NCBI GenBank assembly: GCA_024138025.1
Contig: JAMXBD010000822.1
Span: 372,001 to 436,000 of the forward strand
Direction of reading: 5' to 3'
Length of the DNA: 64,000 nucleotides
DNA from: Combretum micranthum
Taxonomy: Eukaryota > Streptophyta > Magnoliopsida > Myrtales > Combretaceae
Position 1 is the first letter of the stretch; each line of letters starts with the position of its first letter. Below, piece by piece: positions 23,101-35,834 of the stretch. The position numbers were made by a program, and so were the translations under genes. Below the pieces are notes generated by a model that worked only from the letters and a program-made list of their open reading frames with translations, was not told the origin of the DNA and did no database searches.

Positions 23101-24180
23101 ACTTGGATAGGCATCGAGTTGATGGGCTTCGGTTTTTTTAATGACTCGAATGGACTTTGGTCTTTTTTCTTACTAAAGACTCGAATGAACTTCGGTCTTT
23201 TTCTCTTCCTAAATACTTGGATGGACTTTGGTCTTTTTCCTTCCTAAAGACTCAAATAGACTTCGGTCTTTTACCTTCTTAAAGACTCATATGGACTTTG
23301 GTTTTTTTTTTTCTTCCTAAAGACTAAGATAGACTTCAATCTTTTTGTTTCTTCCTAAAGACTCATATGGACTTTGATCTTTTTCCTTCTTAAAGACTCG
23401 GATGGACTTTGTTTTTTTTTCTTCCTAAGACTTAGATGGACTTTGGTTTTTTCCTTCTTAAAAACTCAGATGTACTTTGTTTTTTTTTCTTCCTAAAGAC
23501 TTGGATGGACTTCAGTCTTTTTCTTTCTTAAAGACTTAGATGGACTTCAATCTTTTACCTTCCTAAAGACTAGGATGGACTTCGATCTTTTTCCTTCCTA
23601 AAGACTCGGATGGACTTTGGTCTTTTACGTTCCTAAAGAATCGGATGGACTTTAGTCTTTTACTTTCCTAAAGACTTGGATGGACTTCAATATTTTACCT
23701 TCCTAAGGACTAATATGGATTTCGATCTTTTACCTTCTTAAAGACTTGGATGGATTTTGGTATTTTTTCTTCCTAAATCCATCCAGTCTTTTACCTTCCT
23801 GAAGACTCGGATGGACTCCAATATTTCACCTTCCAGAAGACTTTGATGGACTTTGGTCTTTTTCTTTTTTCTAAAGACTCGGATGGACTTCGGTCTTTCT
23901 TCTTTCTAAAGACTCGGATAGACTTCGGTCTTTCTTCTTTCTAAAGACTCGGATGGACTTCGGTCTTTTACCTTTCTAAAGACTCGGATGGAATTCGGTC
24001 TTTTTTCTTCCTAAAGACTCGGATGGAATTCGGTCTTTTTTCGTCCTAAAGACTCGGATGGACTTCGGTCTTTTACCTTCTTAAAGACTCGGATGGAATT
24101 CGGTCTTTTTTCTTCCTAAAGATTAAATGAACTTCAGTTTTTTTTTCTTCCTAAAGACTCAGATGACTTCACTCTTTTTA
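23100..24180. repeat. 35-bp minisatellite, about 30 copies
   Basis: Tandem array whose units read approximately 'ctaaagactcggatgg' followed by 'acttcggtctttttccttc'. The unit is 35 bp in the homogeneous part (about 23,875-24,110), with substitutions and 1-3 bp length variation elsewhere. The unit length is not a multiple of three, so the array is not coding. It lies between gag remains and the 3' LTR of a minus-strand Tat/Ogre-like element, the region where such elements are known to carry tandem repeats. Confidence 0.92.
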
Positions 24181-25700
24181 TTTTCTAAAAAGTGCCACTA
24201 GAGTCTTGAAAAAAATTTCTTTTTTTTCAAAGAGAGTCCTGATTTTTTTTTTTCAAATAGAAAAATCCTTTTGAAATAATTTGCTAACAAGTAAAGGATC
24301 TCATTGATTCCAAAATCGTAAATAAGCAATAGCTCTCCCTTATTGTTTATCCATCAACTGCTTTCTTTGAAGATCATTCTTTGGTGGCCTCCTCCCATGT
24401 TGGGGGATAGTAATCTCTAATCTTTAGGATATTCGATTTTGTGATTTCGGGGCATGTGAATGCTTATCCTTCTCATCATTTCCTTGATCTTGAATCGAAT
24501 ATTTTATGCTTGGCATATTTGGTCAAAGAGGACTTTCTCACATTCTTTTTGGCTTGTTTTCACACATGGCCCGGATTCTAAAATATTACAATCCGATTTG
24601 TAAATAATACATCTTGGTTAATCTAATAGGTCTTTTCGTGGGTTGTAACTTAGGCTTTTGGTCATTGGCTTGCAATAAAAGAGATATCACGTGCAGACTG
24701 TTTAACAAATTTTATATTCATATCTCTTCGAGTTTTACAAGTCAAAAACCTTCCCAAGATAACTAAATTAGGCTGGCCCTAGTTTCAAAAGTAACTTTTA
24801 TTAAGGATAATTTACTTCTAATGATCAAAAGAGCCTCCGTAAGATGGTGGTAAGTGGAATTGTAATTCTTGGGTGTAATGGAGATGGGTTTTGAAGTTAT
24901 AAGTGTATTTGGGTTTTGAAGTATGCCTATTCTCCTTATTATTGGGTCCAAACACTTTTCTTCCTTTTAATTTTCTTCTTCCATCTTTTCTTTTTTCTTT
25001 CACTCTTTTTTTTCAACCTTTCTTTTTTATACCTCTTATTTATATATATATATATATATATTGCTTCAAAGCATTTTGCTTATGTGTAGGCTTTATGTAT
25101 GAAAACTAAGGCTGTCTTTTCATCTCAAAAAGATTTAAATTATCATTAACAAAATTTCACTTTTGAATTGATGCGATTGTGCTAAGCGTAAATTAGCTAT
25201 TCTATGTCTCTTGATTAATGACGCTTACCTCCTATATGCTCCATTGTGGGGTATTTTTTGACAAGGTTTAACTTTTAGAAATCACTTCTTTAAAATAGCC
25301 CAATGAGGCTAACAAGGGGTAAGTGTATTTAGGTTATCGAAATGAATGTTGGTATCATTTTGACCTGTGTACCAAATTCAAATAGACATCTTTTAAGGAA
25401 TGAGCCTTATAAGCCCCCTCAATGTCACTCGACTCTCAAGTATTTAAGGGTTAGTGTTGGGTATTTGGTTGCCTCTTTTCATCCTAAAATTTTCAAGCAA
25501 TAAAAATATCAATAGACAAATTTTCATTCAAATTTCCCGTAGAGTAATCAAATATTTCAAATTATCCCAAAAAATATAGAGGATTTATTTATTACAAAGA
25601 TGTGCACCATTATCAATCCTCTTTTTTGTCTTTACCAATCCCGTACAAAATGTCTGCCCCTATTGATATTAGCCAATAACTTCAACTGCTACATATGACA
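24180..25700. other. Unassigned, probably internal element sequence
   Basis: About 1.5 kb without recognisable coding motifs on either strand. It contains poly(T) runs and a short (TA)n at about 25,041-25,060. If the surrounding Tat/Ogre-like parts belong to one element, its pol domains should lie here or have been deleted; I see none. Confidence 0.4.
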
Positions 25701-25739
25701 TGATATCTTATCGGATTGTAATAACAAACTCTTGATACT

Positions 25740-27430
25740 TGAAGAGGACTTGCTTGAAGTCCTTGCAGGAGTTGGGACAGAGTTACTACCCTTAGCTGGC
25801 TCAATAGCTTCCAGGAGCTCAGGCTGGATAAGCTTAGCATCAATCAAATCTTAGACCTTGTTCTTTAACCACCAGCAACTTTCTGTAGAATGACTTGTCT
25901 AACCCATATGGTATTCACATTGGGCATTAGGATCATAATTTTTTGGTATGTACTCTTCTTTTGGGATTCACACGTTATCATTCTCCAATTTCTTAACTAG
26001 TTAAAAATTAAGACCATCAGAATCTTAAATTGTGCGAAATGCCTTCATGGTGTTGAGCGAACTTGTTTACTTTGGCCTAATGCTTTTGAAGTTAGAGGCT
26101 TTGCCTCTTGTCTTGGCCCATTCTCAATTTTACAGCCTGATGACTCCTCTTGAGTCTCATGAGATGGTACTCGACTGGCAATAAGGTCCAAATGTTGGAG
26201 TTTGTTTAATACGTATTTCATAAACCCACTCTAAGGTTTCAATCCTTTCGACATTACTATAAGTCTTTGTTCTAAATTCTCATGTTTCCTTTCCCTTTGG
26301 ATGCCTTGAATTTGATTCTTCACTTGCAAATTGGTTCTTTGATATGATGTATCACCAACATCTTATGTATGAAACATGTTGATATTATTAAAGTTAGGTG
26401 CTGGATCATCCATGAATTGCAATCAAACTACTTTTGAGTCAATCAAATCCTAAATTTTGTTTTTAATTCCTAACAATCATTAGTAGCATGCCCTCATTGA
26501 CCCATGTGGTATTCACATTGCACATCAGGGTCATATCTTTGGGGCTTATACCTTGGTACTAGCTCTTTAGGGAGTAACAAGTAGTTTTTTTCAGTTTATA
26601 GTAAACTTGAGATAGACGGATAGGAATTTGAGTAAATCTCCTCCTGGATGCCTATGCATGCTTGTTGCAGTTTCCTTTGCTCATTGTGTTGACTGTGACT
26701 TCTTTCACTATAGCTTCTCCATCAGCCTTTTTGTGAATTTGAAGTTTTCTAAAAACAAGGGCATTTTCAATTCTGCACCCTGCCCTACTATTTCACCCAA
26801 CAAGATAGGGGAAGAAGGGCTCTTCCAAGGTATTTATGAAGGTGAATACAAGATCCTTCTCTGGAGTAAGTATGGCAGCCATAACTACTAATGCCCTCCA
26901 TCATTGAGCATGCTCCTTAAAGGTCTCATCCTTCTTCTTTTTCATGTTGCTAAGGTCCTATATGGATGGGGCGACTTCAACATTAAACTTGTATTGGTTG
27001 TAAAATACCTTGGCTAACTTGTTCCATGTATTAATGTCACTGGGTCTAGTTAGAAATACTAAGTCAATGTCGGTCTAGTGAGGTTGTCCTGAAAAGTCTG
27101 AATCATGAACTGCTCAAAATGGGTGTATTGGCTCATCTCCCTCACATAAAGTCTAACGTGCAGTTTTGGGTAACCTATGCCGTCATATTTCCCAAAATCT
27201 CGCATCTTGAACTTTTCAAGGAAAGCGCCATCTTATGCTATAGGTAGGCTTGTGATCCCAACTTGGTCAAACCTGTCAGCTTTCTTGACTACCTTCGATT
27301 TTTTAGTAAATTGAATAACAAATCTTTTTTCCATTTCCTTGTTTTGAGCCTCTAACTCCTTTCCCAGCTTGTTAGGGTTAGACTCAAATGTTCAAGGCAC
27401 GTAGTGTGCTTCTTTCTTCTTCTTCAATAG
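25740..27430 (-). pseudogene. Gypsy (Tat/Ogre-like) gag relic
   Basis: Minus-strand frames match plant retrotransposon gag. The upstream part, complement of about 26,930-27,240, reads IDLVFLTRPSDINTWNKLAKVF then NQYKFNVEVAPS and MKKKKDETFKEHAQ, the Retrotrans_gag core. Downstream come two divergent copies of a C.YH.G..GH(S/A)T...C..LK.K(V/F) segment, at the complements of 26,430-26,560 and 25,840-25,925 (YHMG, HSTESCWWLKNKVQDLID). Many stops interrupt the frame. No pol is seen behind it. Confidence 0.7.
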
Positions 27431-27439
27431 GTGACCATC

Positions 27440-28550
27440 GACCCCCTTTCGAATTCCGAATTTCCTTTAAATGGTGGTTGGAGGATTTTCATTGACCCGA
27501 TGTTTTAAGTGAGCATTTGTACTTGTTCATCCATCTCTAGCGCTACTTGTCAAGAGATTGGATTTTTTGCTCAGCAGCTAAATCAAAGCTAACATTTATT
27601 GGTATTGTTAGCCATTTTAAATGAATATACTTTAGAGAATAACTGAACCTGCTTAGAAACAATTTCAAAGTCTTGTAAAAATCCATTCTTGTTAGCAAAT
27701 TATCTTTTTTATCTTTTAATTTTTTTTTTTGCTTTATTTCACAAATTGACATTTTATTTTAAAAGAAATTTCTTTTTTTTTTTTAAGAAATATTTACAAA
27801 CGAAGAGTGATGGACTTGAGACTCAAGGAAAGGAATACCTATGACAAAGGTGTTTCTAATTGAAGAGGACTTATAACTATCTAGAAGAAGAATCGATCTA
27901 AGGATGATTGAATCATACAAGCTAAAGATATTTACAAGTGTACTATACATCTTCTAATAGAGTCGGACTTTCTTTTAGTTGTTTGGGTTTTCTCCCAATG
28001 GTAGGCCTTCATCTCAGCCAGACAAAGGTATAGATTGGAGATCCTAAGATATGAACCATTTTCATCATTTCTTGCGGATCATTTGAAATCTTCCTTAAAA
28101 ATTATTATGAGCCATTTCATTTTTTTTTCCTTTTCTTTTTTTTTTTTGAAATTTCATTCATAAGAAGATGTGGAAGAAAACAAACCAAGACTAATGATAA
28201 TTATAGATTTTTCTCTTTCTTTCTTCTTTTTTTTTTTATAAAGATATATACTATGAATAAAAAAACTATATTAACAATAAACAATGTGCACAATACATAT
28301 AGTTACATATTACACATGCCAATTACACGGATGTAGATATAGGGGTTGGCAACTAATTAATAGCAGGGCAATTTAGAAAATTTTTCATTTGAGTTACAAC
28401 TTTAAGTGTGGATACATTTACATAGGAGGGATTTGGAAAAACTCCTTTTTTTTAAAAAAAAAAATGTAACTCTTTTTAAGGTATACCCCACTATTTTGTA
28501 TTCACCAACCCATGCTTATGAATGTGATTGGGTGGGTTTAGAGTTTGAAC
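27440..28550. other. Unassigned, poly(T)-rich
   Basis: No convincing gene. Several long T runs (27,772-27,784; 28,133-28,146; 28,228-28,238) and AT-rich filler. It could hold the 5' untranslated region of the gag relic and the 3' end of the next Gypsy element; no LTR boundary was recognised. Confidence 0.4.
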
Positions 28551-28559
28551 TACATGAGT

Positions 28560-29887
28560 AAGTAATTCTTTTAAACTCTTATAATCTGTCTTGATCACAA
28601 AATGCGATCCCAATAAGTACTGTTGCCATTTTTTAACAGCTTCCACCACCGTATATATAACTCTTTGACATATGCCAATGCCTTAACTAAATGTTTAGCA
28701 TTTTCTTACTAAAATAAGCGATCGGTTTATTTCCTTGTAACAAAAAAGCCACTATACCAGTTTCGAAAGCATTTAATTCGATAATGAAATGTTGATCAAA
28801 ATTTGCTAAAGTCAAAATTGGAGTTGAAACAAGAGCTTCCTTTAGTCTTTCAAAAACCATCGTAGTTTCCTCAGTCCACTTAAATTCCTTACTCTTAAGC
28901 AAATCAGTAAATGGGTTGGCTACAGATACAGAGCCCTTTACAAATCTCCGGTAATAACTACAAAGACCCATAAAAGCACACAACTTGTTTAATAGATGTG
29001 GGCAAAGGCCAAGACTTCACTGCTTCCACTTTTGATGGATTAGGATAACTCCTTCTACACACACCACATGACCAAAATACTCGATACAATCCTGAGTAAA
29101 AACACACTTTTATTTCTTAAGTAAAGGGTATTTTTAGTAAGAATTGATAATACTTTATCCAAGTGTGCCACATGTAAATCCATGGACTTGTTGTAGATAA
29201 GTATGTCATCAAAGAACATGATGACAAACTTGTGAGTAAGGCTGGAAAATCCAGTTCATCATAGCGTGAAGTGGCTAAAGCATTGCTTAAGCCAAAAGGC
29301 ATTATGAGAAACTCATAATGTCTTTCGTGGATCCTAAATGTTGTTTTCTCCACATCTAGTACCATTCTGATTTAATGGTAACCGGCTCTTAGACCAAGCT
29401 TTGAAAATACGGAGTGTAACTCATCTAAGAGCTCATCAATTGTCGAAATAAGGATTCATCCTTAATAGTTGTTTGGTTAAGAGCTCTACCAAGAGAATAG
29501 GTGATGAAAATGGACTTTTACTGAATTAAATCAATCTTTGCTATAGCATATCTTTCACTTGCCCTTCAATCTCAACATTTTGAAAGTGTGAGTATCGATA
29601 TGGCTACATTAAGTTGACACACCATTAACTAAGTGAATTTGATAGATGAAATGGAGGAAATGATGAGGATGGCTCAAATATATGAAAATATCTGCCCAAC
29701 AATTCCTCCAAAAGAGGTTTGTTAGTGGTAATTGATGACCGATCACCTATCTGAGCCATTATTCGAACATTCTCCTTTTAGTGATATCATTTGATCATTT
29801 CATCCAAATTACATTGTTAATTCATTATCGTCAATGGTAATAGATCCTAACTCTTGCAACCATTGCATGTCGAATATTAACTCTACG
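28560..29887 (-). pseudogene. Gypsy chromovirus-type relic: protease end, reverse transcriptase, RNase H
   Basis: Minus-strand pol remains. From the right: DMQWLQELGSITID (end of protease, about 29,870), SPFSSPIL (about 29,570), [23 protein letters not shown] (29,345-29,280), the catalytic FFDDILIY (about 29,205), GLCSYYRRFV and FKWTEETTMVFERLKEAL (28,975-28,845), then FETGIVAFLLQ and KPIAYFSKK of RNase H (28,775-28,695). The FFDD motif survives, but frameshifts and stops abolish a continuous frame. The other half of the protease lies beyond a nested LTR, from 32,861. Confidence 0.85.
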
Positions 29888-32860
29888 TGTAAAGACCCGA
29901 CATGCCCTAATTCTAAAATCAACCATGTCTAATCCCCAACCACATATAATACTTGAGTATCATACATAAGGTTGCTCAAAAAGACAATGTTTATGTTGAT
30001 TGCTTGATTAAATCTTCTTTAAATTAAAACTTTCACGAAAACTACTCACTAGGACTAGATTTACTTCATATTTGCATACATCATTAGTACCATTTATTTG
30101 GTACTTCAAAAGATTACAAAAATTTTGTCAATACAAAACATGGTAGAAAACTTAAATACTTTGTGTTACAAACCCTAAGCTTATAAATAAGCCCTTGATC
30201 AAAAGATACACAAAATTTTCACGAAATCTTAACAAGTCTTTTTCAAAAACTAGCATCTTAAGATCTTGGTCCCTATTTGTACCATTCATCCAGAAGCTCT
30301 TCAAAGTCTATGCCATATTTTAAAGTATCATAAGACTCATTTTCATCAGCACTTGGAAATGAAAACGTGAGCCAAGGCCCAGTATACAACAACACAAGCA
30401 AATACAAGCACACATTCTTAAACTAATGCAATGCAATAATCATCAAGTTATTATATAAAGTTAAGTATATTTAACACTAGAGTATTTAAACTCCAATAAT
30501 AACCCATTAGGATGCTGGGAGTCCTCATAATAGCAGCTGCTCAAGGAGTTGATATAAGCAGCCCGAATATTTATATCTCCTATCAGAACATCTACAAAAA
30601 TAATAGTTTCATCTAGGGTTCATAATTGTTTCTAATCTTTATTTAACTTAATTTATAATATTACTTAGTTTAAGCCCATAAATATGAACTAAATCATATT
30701 ACTTCTTTTTAAAAATAACAAGCATTATACCGATACCATTACCCTTATCAACTATCCATTGAACACTTATAAAATGTCATTACATCATGACACATGGCTG
30801 GCCTAAGTGCCTAAACTATCATACTTGGCTGTGAGCAGGGTTGTCGCTCCCTGGACTAGATAAAATGACACATGTACAACTAATTCAAACATTTTAAAGT
30901 CATTTTTGTTAAAAGTTGGTTCAGGGATGCCTATCTTATCAATTAACAATCAAGTTACTACATACCTGAATGAACTGATATTCCTAGCAAAGGACTAATA
31001 TACAAATATGATTGAGTAGGAAAATCTATTAAAAGAAATCAATTCATATAAAATCTAATATCAATTCTAATTAAATACTCCATCCTTTGTCAAACATCAA
31101 ACTTAAATAAAACTCATATCAATTTATAACTTAACATTTATACATATATCTATATAACACATTCCATTATTCTTAATTTTGACAATTAAATTTTTTTTTT
31201 TTTATAAAGATCACGAGTAAGTACACGATTGTGCTTTTCCCTATGTTTCCTTTATATGAGAAACATGCTCAAAACAAGTCATTGTGTTCTCATCATGTTT
31301 TGTTTGCAAACTTAACTCAGAGAGAAGCACGTCATGATAGAGCAAACCATATTTCAATCGTGCTTCTCTTTAAGTTAGAAACCAATGAGAAACATGACAT
31401 GATAGGATAAGCCGTGTTTATCCTGTGTTTTGTTGTTATGTCAAACACTTCGAAAGCTAAAGAGAAGCACAGTGTGATAAGGCAACTATTCTAGCCATGT
31501 ATCATTGGAAACCAACTCCTTAAGAAATTAGAGAGAAACAGTGGGATAGAAGTGATTATGTTCAAACTGTGTTGTCACAAAATTTCATTTGTCAAATATA
31601 TAGAGAGAAACACGGTAGAATTAGGCCGTCGTGTTACCATCGTGCTTCTTCTCAAGTAACGTTATTTTCAAGGCTCAATGAGATACACGACCAAAAACAT
31701 CACCATGTGTTTACCTTCGAAAAACAGAGCATGCTAATCTTTACACTTCAACATCCAATTTTACTTCAACCAACTTATATACACTCACCAGATGCACTTA
31801 ATTGTACTATCCTTGCATAAACTTGGCATTTATACCTTCAAACATCATAAACCCTACTTTCAACATTAAGGCAACAAATCAGCCAACCAACTTTAGTCAT
31901 CTAAACAACTAAAACAACTTCACAACTCATCTACTACACAATTAGTAACATCCAGCATATATAAACTCAACATTTACTTGATTCAACAACTTTCACAACT
32001 TCGTTCTAATTCATTTATCTATCAAAACAACCACAACAAACTTCATTAATCTATTTCTATAAGCTCTTAAGATTCATCTAAGTCTAAGAATCACTATGTT
32101 TTATCAATGCTACTTTCAACTCACTGGGAACTCATTTAGACAATATTGGTATTCATGAAAGAAACCCGTATATCAATGGTTAGAAAAGTGAGTGAAGCAT
32201 TACCTTATTCAATCTTGATTGGTAAGTGAAGTCTTGAAGAGATTTTGGGTTATTTGTGAGAGTAAAGTTGATGAAAATTTATCTTTCTTTTCTTCTCCCT
32301 AAGGTGTCAGTTTTTGTCTATTTTTAGAGAGAATTTTTTGCAAATTTCACTTGATAATTATACTATATAATCTACCCTTGACTTTCGATGCAATAGGAAG
32401 AGTTTAGAAGGTTTGTCATAGGCTTGTTATGGTTGTTTAGGCTTGGGTTTAGTTTGTGGGCTTGGACTAAGAAATTTTATAGCAAAAAGAATGGAATCGA
32501 TCTTGAAAAAATAGAGGAAATAATGGGCTTCTTACATTTAGCTTATGGGGCTTGAATTAAAAAGGATTTCGGTTATAAAATGGCTTGCTATAATTTCCAA
32601 AATAAACCTATTACAAACATAACTTCTACTTTAATGCCTAATCACAATAACATATACAATTCTATCATCTAATTTATTGTAACCAAAATCATACACTAAT
32701 CAACACAATACAATATAAATCAATACATTCCGATACAAATGCCTAGTTATACCAATAATTGAAATTTTTGTAAGTTAAATTATCATAATCAATTTCATGC
32801 ATTTAACAATCAATACATACATGCAAATTAATCAAGTATAATTAATCTAGATATTTCACA
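29888..32860 (-). mobile_element. Nested ~3-kb solo LTR (Gypsy type)
   Basis: Inserted inside the protease of the surrounding chromovirus relic: protease text stops at 32,861 and resumes at 29,887. On the minus strand it begins TGTGAAATATC and ends GGTCTTTACA, i.e. TG...CA ends, 2,973 bp. Internal text near 30,360-30,870 aligns by eye with 52,080-52,640, so the two belong to related families. Flanks (tctac|g and tctcc) are only suggestive of a target duplication. The open frames inside are not genes. Confidence 0.65.
31250..31690. repeat. Degenerate ~90-bp tandem repeat inside the solo LTR
   Basis: Phrases like 'gagagaagcac', 'cgtgcttctc' and 'gataaggc' recur about every 85-100 bp for five or so units with much divergence. 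The motif contains GAGAAGCACG and its complement, so neighbouring units can pair. Confidence 0.5.
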
Positions 32861-33860
32861 TCTCCTTGTATGGGCAAAGCATAAAAAAAGTAGTGAAAAT
32901 AAAGCCATGAACCATTACATCCATATTTTGACACAAGCCTTCACATTTCAAATATTGTCCATTACCAATTATAAATTGGAATGATAGAGCTAGACTAATA
33001 ACTAAAGTTAAATGTTTGGCTACTCTACATTGAATAAAATTATGAATGCTACTAGAGTTAATTAATACAGAAATAGGAATGTTATTAATGGGCCCATGAA
33101 ACCTTAATGTTTTGGGAATTAAGTCCCTTGTCATATCATGGTAGCTAATTTGTCATGAAATATTAGCATCAAATTCTTGCATCTACCTACATTCTTCCTA
33201 AAAAATATGATTATTCTCGTCTATATGATCCTCTACCATCATGATTAAAAATTTTTCTTTGCATTTATGTCCCTTATAAAACTTTTCAAAAGAAAAGAAG
33301 GAGATAAGCCAATCGTTCAATTTGATAATACTACAAATTGCGATTGGTAATGAGCCACTATGGAAGTTTGAGTTAACTTAGACAATAATCTTTGAACATC
33401 CTCATAAGGCAATGGTCCAAAATGAGCAAATGAGCTTCTAAGAAATTCGACCAAGAAGAAAATTGGTTATCGAGATACATCCATTTGTACCATTGCAGAG
33501 AATTCTCTTCCATTGCAAAAGAAGCAATTGTTAATCTCTGAATTTCTTCAATATGATGAAACTCAAAGAATTGCTCTACTTTAAAGATCTATCCTAGAAC
33601 ATCTTCACCAAAAAACTTTAGAATTTCTAATTTAATTCCTTTCAATAAGAATTTGTAGAACTTGATGAGGATGATGATGAATTAGCCACTAGATGGTCCT
33701 CATGATTGCAATTTGATTGATTCTTATTCCCCTTTATCTTATCTCTACGAGTAGATAAGTTTCTCCAAAGATTCTTGAATGATTAATAAGGTATTCTTGA
33801 AGAATTCCAATTCTATTGCTTGAGTTAAAGCACGCACTTCAAGTGCCATGGCTGACAAGA
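32861..33860 (-). pseudogene. Gypsy chromovirus-type relic: gag and start of protease
   Basis: Minus-strand continuation of the 28.5-kb pol relic. A gag frame begins MALEVRALTQAIELEFFKN near 33,850, followed by the FFGEDVLG.IFKVEQFFEF segment (about 33,610), ENSLQWYKWMY (about 33,500) and the zinc-knuckle remnant KFYKGHKCKEKF (about 33,280). The protease then begins TLRFHGPINNIPISVLINSSSIHNFI (33,110-33,035), where the catalytic D(S/G)G is INSS, so the active-site Asp is lost. The frame is shifted and stopped repeatedly. Confidence 0.8.
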
Positions 33861-34250
33861 GCACCAAAATGATATAACGCTGCTACACTTCTTTTCTTAA
33901 ATGGACCATTTATTGAGTAATATAAAAGCCTCTTTACTTCAGAAGCCTTCCTTTCCTTTCCACCTCTCGAATGTTCATAAAGATAAGTTCCTCACCAATA
34001 CTCTTGTGCTCGAAACCTTAGTTATGGAACTCTTAATCTCATTGTTTTACTCTCTGTTTTGCAAGTAGTTTCTAAAGAAGATGGATAGTAAAGGCTATTT
34101 GAGCAGCCTTTATGCTTCAGATCTGTACTTGCTTTGCACGAACTTGGGTTGTAACAGAATATCTCAATAGAAAATTTGTAGCGGTGTTAATTGAATTACG
34201 AAAACCTTGAACCTTTTAAAGGCTTGATTGTTTCATTTTTTTTTTAATTT
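33861..34250 (-). mobile_element. Probable primer-binding region and 5' LTR end of the chromovirus
   Basis: Just upstream of the gag start the minus strand reads GTTATATCATTTTGGTGCTC, a degraded match to the initiator-Met primer-binding sequence TGGTATCA.. plus leader. The sequence beyond it (33,890-34,250) would be the end of the 5' LTR. No partner LTR was found. Confidence 0.35.
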
Positions 34251-35160
34251 TTGTTTAACATCTATTTTGGTCTCGAATTCGATTAGTCTACTTGTTAACA
34301 AATTCATGAAGGCTTAATTAATCATTTATAAATCATATAAACCAAATACAAATACATATTAGATTTATATATAGATGAAAATTGGAAACAAACACTTAAC
34401 TTGATCCGATAGTTACTTTGGGTTTAATAAAACTCATATATGCAGCCAATGAACTTATGGTGTGTACCTCATTACTTTTTCTTTTATTACACTACCACCC
34501 CACCTACTTGCCTTTGTCACTCTTTTTTTGGCTTTTCCTTTACCCCATATGTTTATCACTCACATTCCGTTTAAATTTGCCCTTGTGTTTTGCTCTTATT
34601 TACCTAATGTTTATTTCTTCTCCCTTTCATACTAGAGAAAGTCTTGAATATGGTGGCCTAACAAAGGTCCCCATAATGCTTGCTTAGGGTAGGTCCTAGT
34701 TTCATAAGTTATGTACAAACTTTAGACTATTTGGTAGATCTTTTTAATTTATCTAAAAAGAAAAATGTAAATTTGTACAACAAGTGTGTTCAGTGAAATT
34801 AGAGGAATGGACTTATTAAGGACGAAGATCTGACTGATATACATGGTAGCTTTCCCTGAGTTAAGACTATTTAAAATAAATAAATTTCTACTTATAATGC
34901 ATAATGTAAGCCGTTGAATAGTGATGGGACTAGTTCCGTCAAAATTAATGATGGGATTATAGAATTTTTCCAACTTATAAGACAATTTACATGTTAGATT
35001 ATAGCAAAATAACAATGGTAATAACATGAAAGATAACCATTAAATTTCTTGTACATAACAAAGATTTTTTTTAATTATCTCTAACCATTACGATCTTGTC
35101 CAAAGTTTTTAAGTGTCATGCTAATATTAAGTCTCATCCTCAAAACTTCCCAAAACTTGA
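34250..35160. other. Unassigned between Gypsy relic and unit 2
   Basis: No gene recognised. The open frame at 34,418-34,687 is hydrophobic and low-complexity and looks like chance. Unit 2 of the duplicated array begins at about 35,160. Confidence 0.4.
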
Positions 35161-35830
35161 CTTTTACCTTTACATATAATTAAAAACGATTTTATGTGCC
35201 GTAGGTACAATATATATGTATGTATACAATTTTTTTCTAACGTATACTCATATATATAATATTAATTGCAATATATCTTGTTGTCATGCAATTCCATCAA
35301 AGCTTTTCATCTATATCTCTATCTGATCTTCATATGTATCTAATCGCATCTGTATATGGTTTGTATGATCTGTATAGGAGTGATTAAGTCTTCATCTTTT
35401 TCCCATCTATTTTTCGACAAACACCTGCACCAAACAAATGGACAACATATAAAAAACTAATGAATCAAATGCGCTTCATGTACAACAACTTATGTATATC
35501 GTACATTCTTTTCTAATTATAAGAGTGAAGAAGGGGGAATTTAAACTTGATTCGTCCCACTTGACAAACTAGTGGTACAATGATGTCTCTAGACTATAAG
35601 GCCCTTGGTGTATATATATATATATATATATATATCATGGTTCAATGGAAAATTATCATAGATTACCACATAAAATATGTCCATACTATTGAAAAGAAAA
35701 TGATTACTCCATGACACATTTGTACATGTGATAAATCCCATCCTTATAATGCATGAGAGTGAATTTAACCTTCGTATGTAATGAAAACAATTTTATGTGC
35801 CTCAAACATAATACATATAGCTAATGACTT
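35160..35830 (+). repeat. Duplicated block C, unit 2
   Basis: Noncoding block shared with 38,160-38,477 and 47,400-47,920. Landmarks: 'aaaacgattttatgtgcc' (occurring at both ends), 'cttgattcgtcccacttg', 'aaattatcatagatt' and 'catgtgataaatccca'. In units 2-3 it follows the truncated decarboxylase fragment. Unit 1 lacks it. It contains a (TA)n run at 35,615-35,635. Confidence 0.7.
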
Positions 35831-35834
35831 TATA

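Noticed and set aside
23100..24180. CRISPR-like array
   Set aside because: Units are contiguous tandem repeats with no unique spacers, in plant nuclear DNA beside a retrotransposon LTR.
34418..34687. Hydrophobic 89-residue frame as a membrane protein
   Set aside because: Low-complexity T/C-rich DNA yields Leu/Phe/Ser frames by chance; no conserved context.
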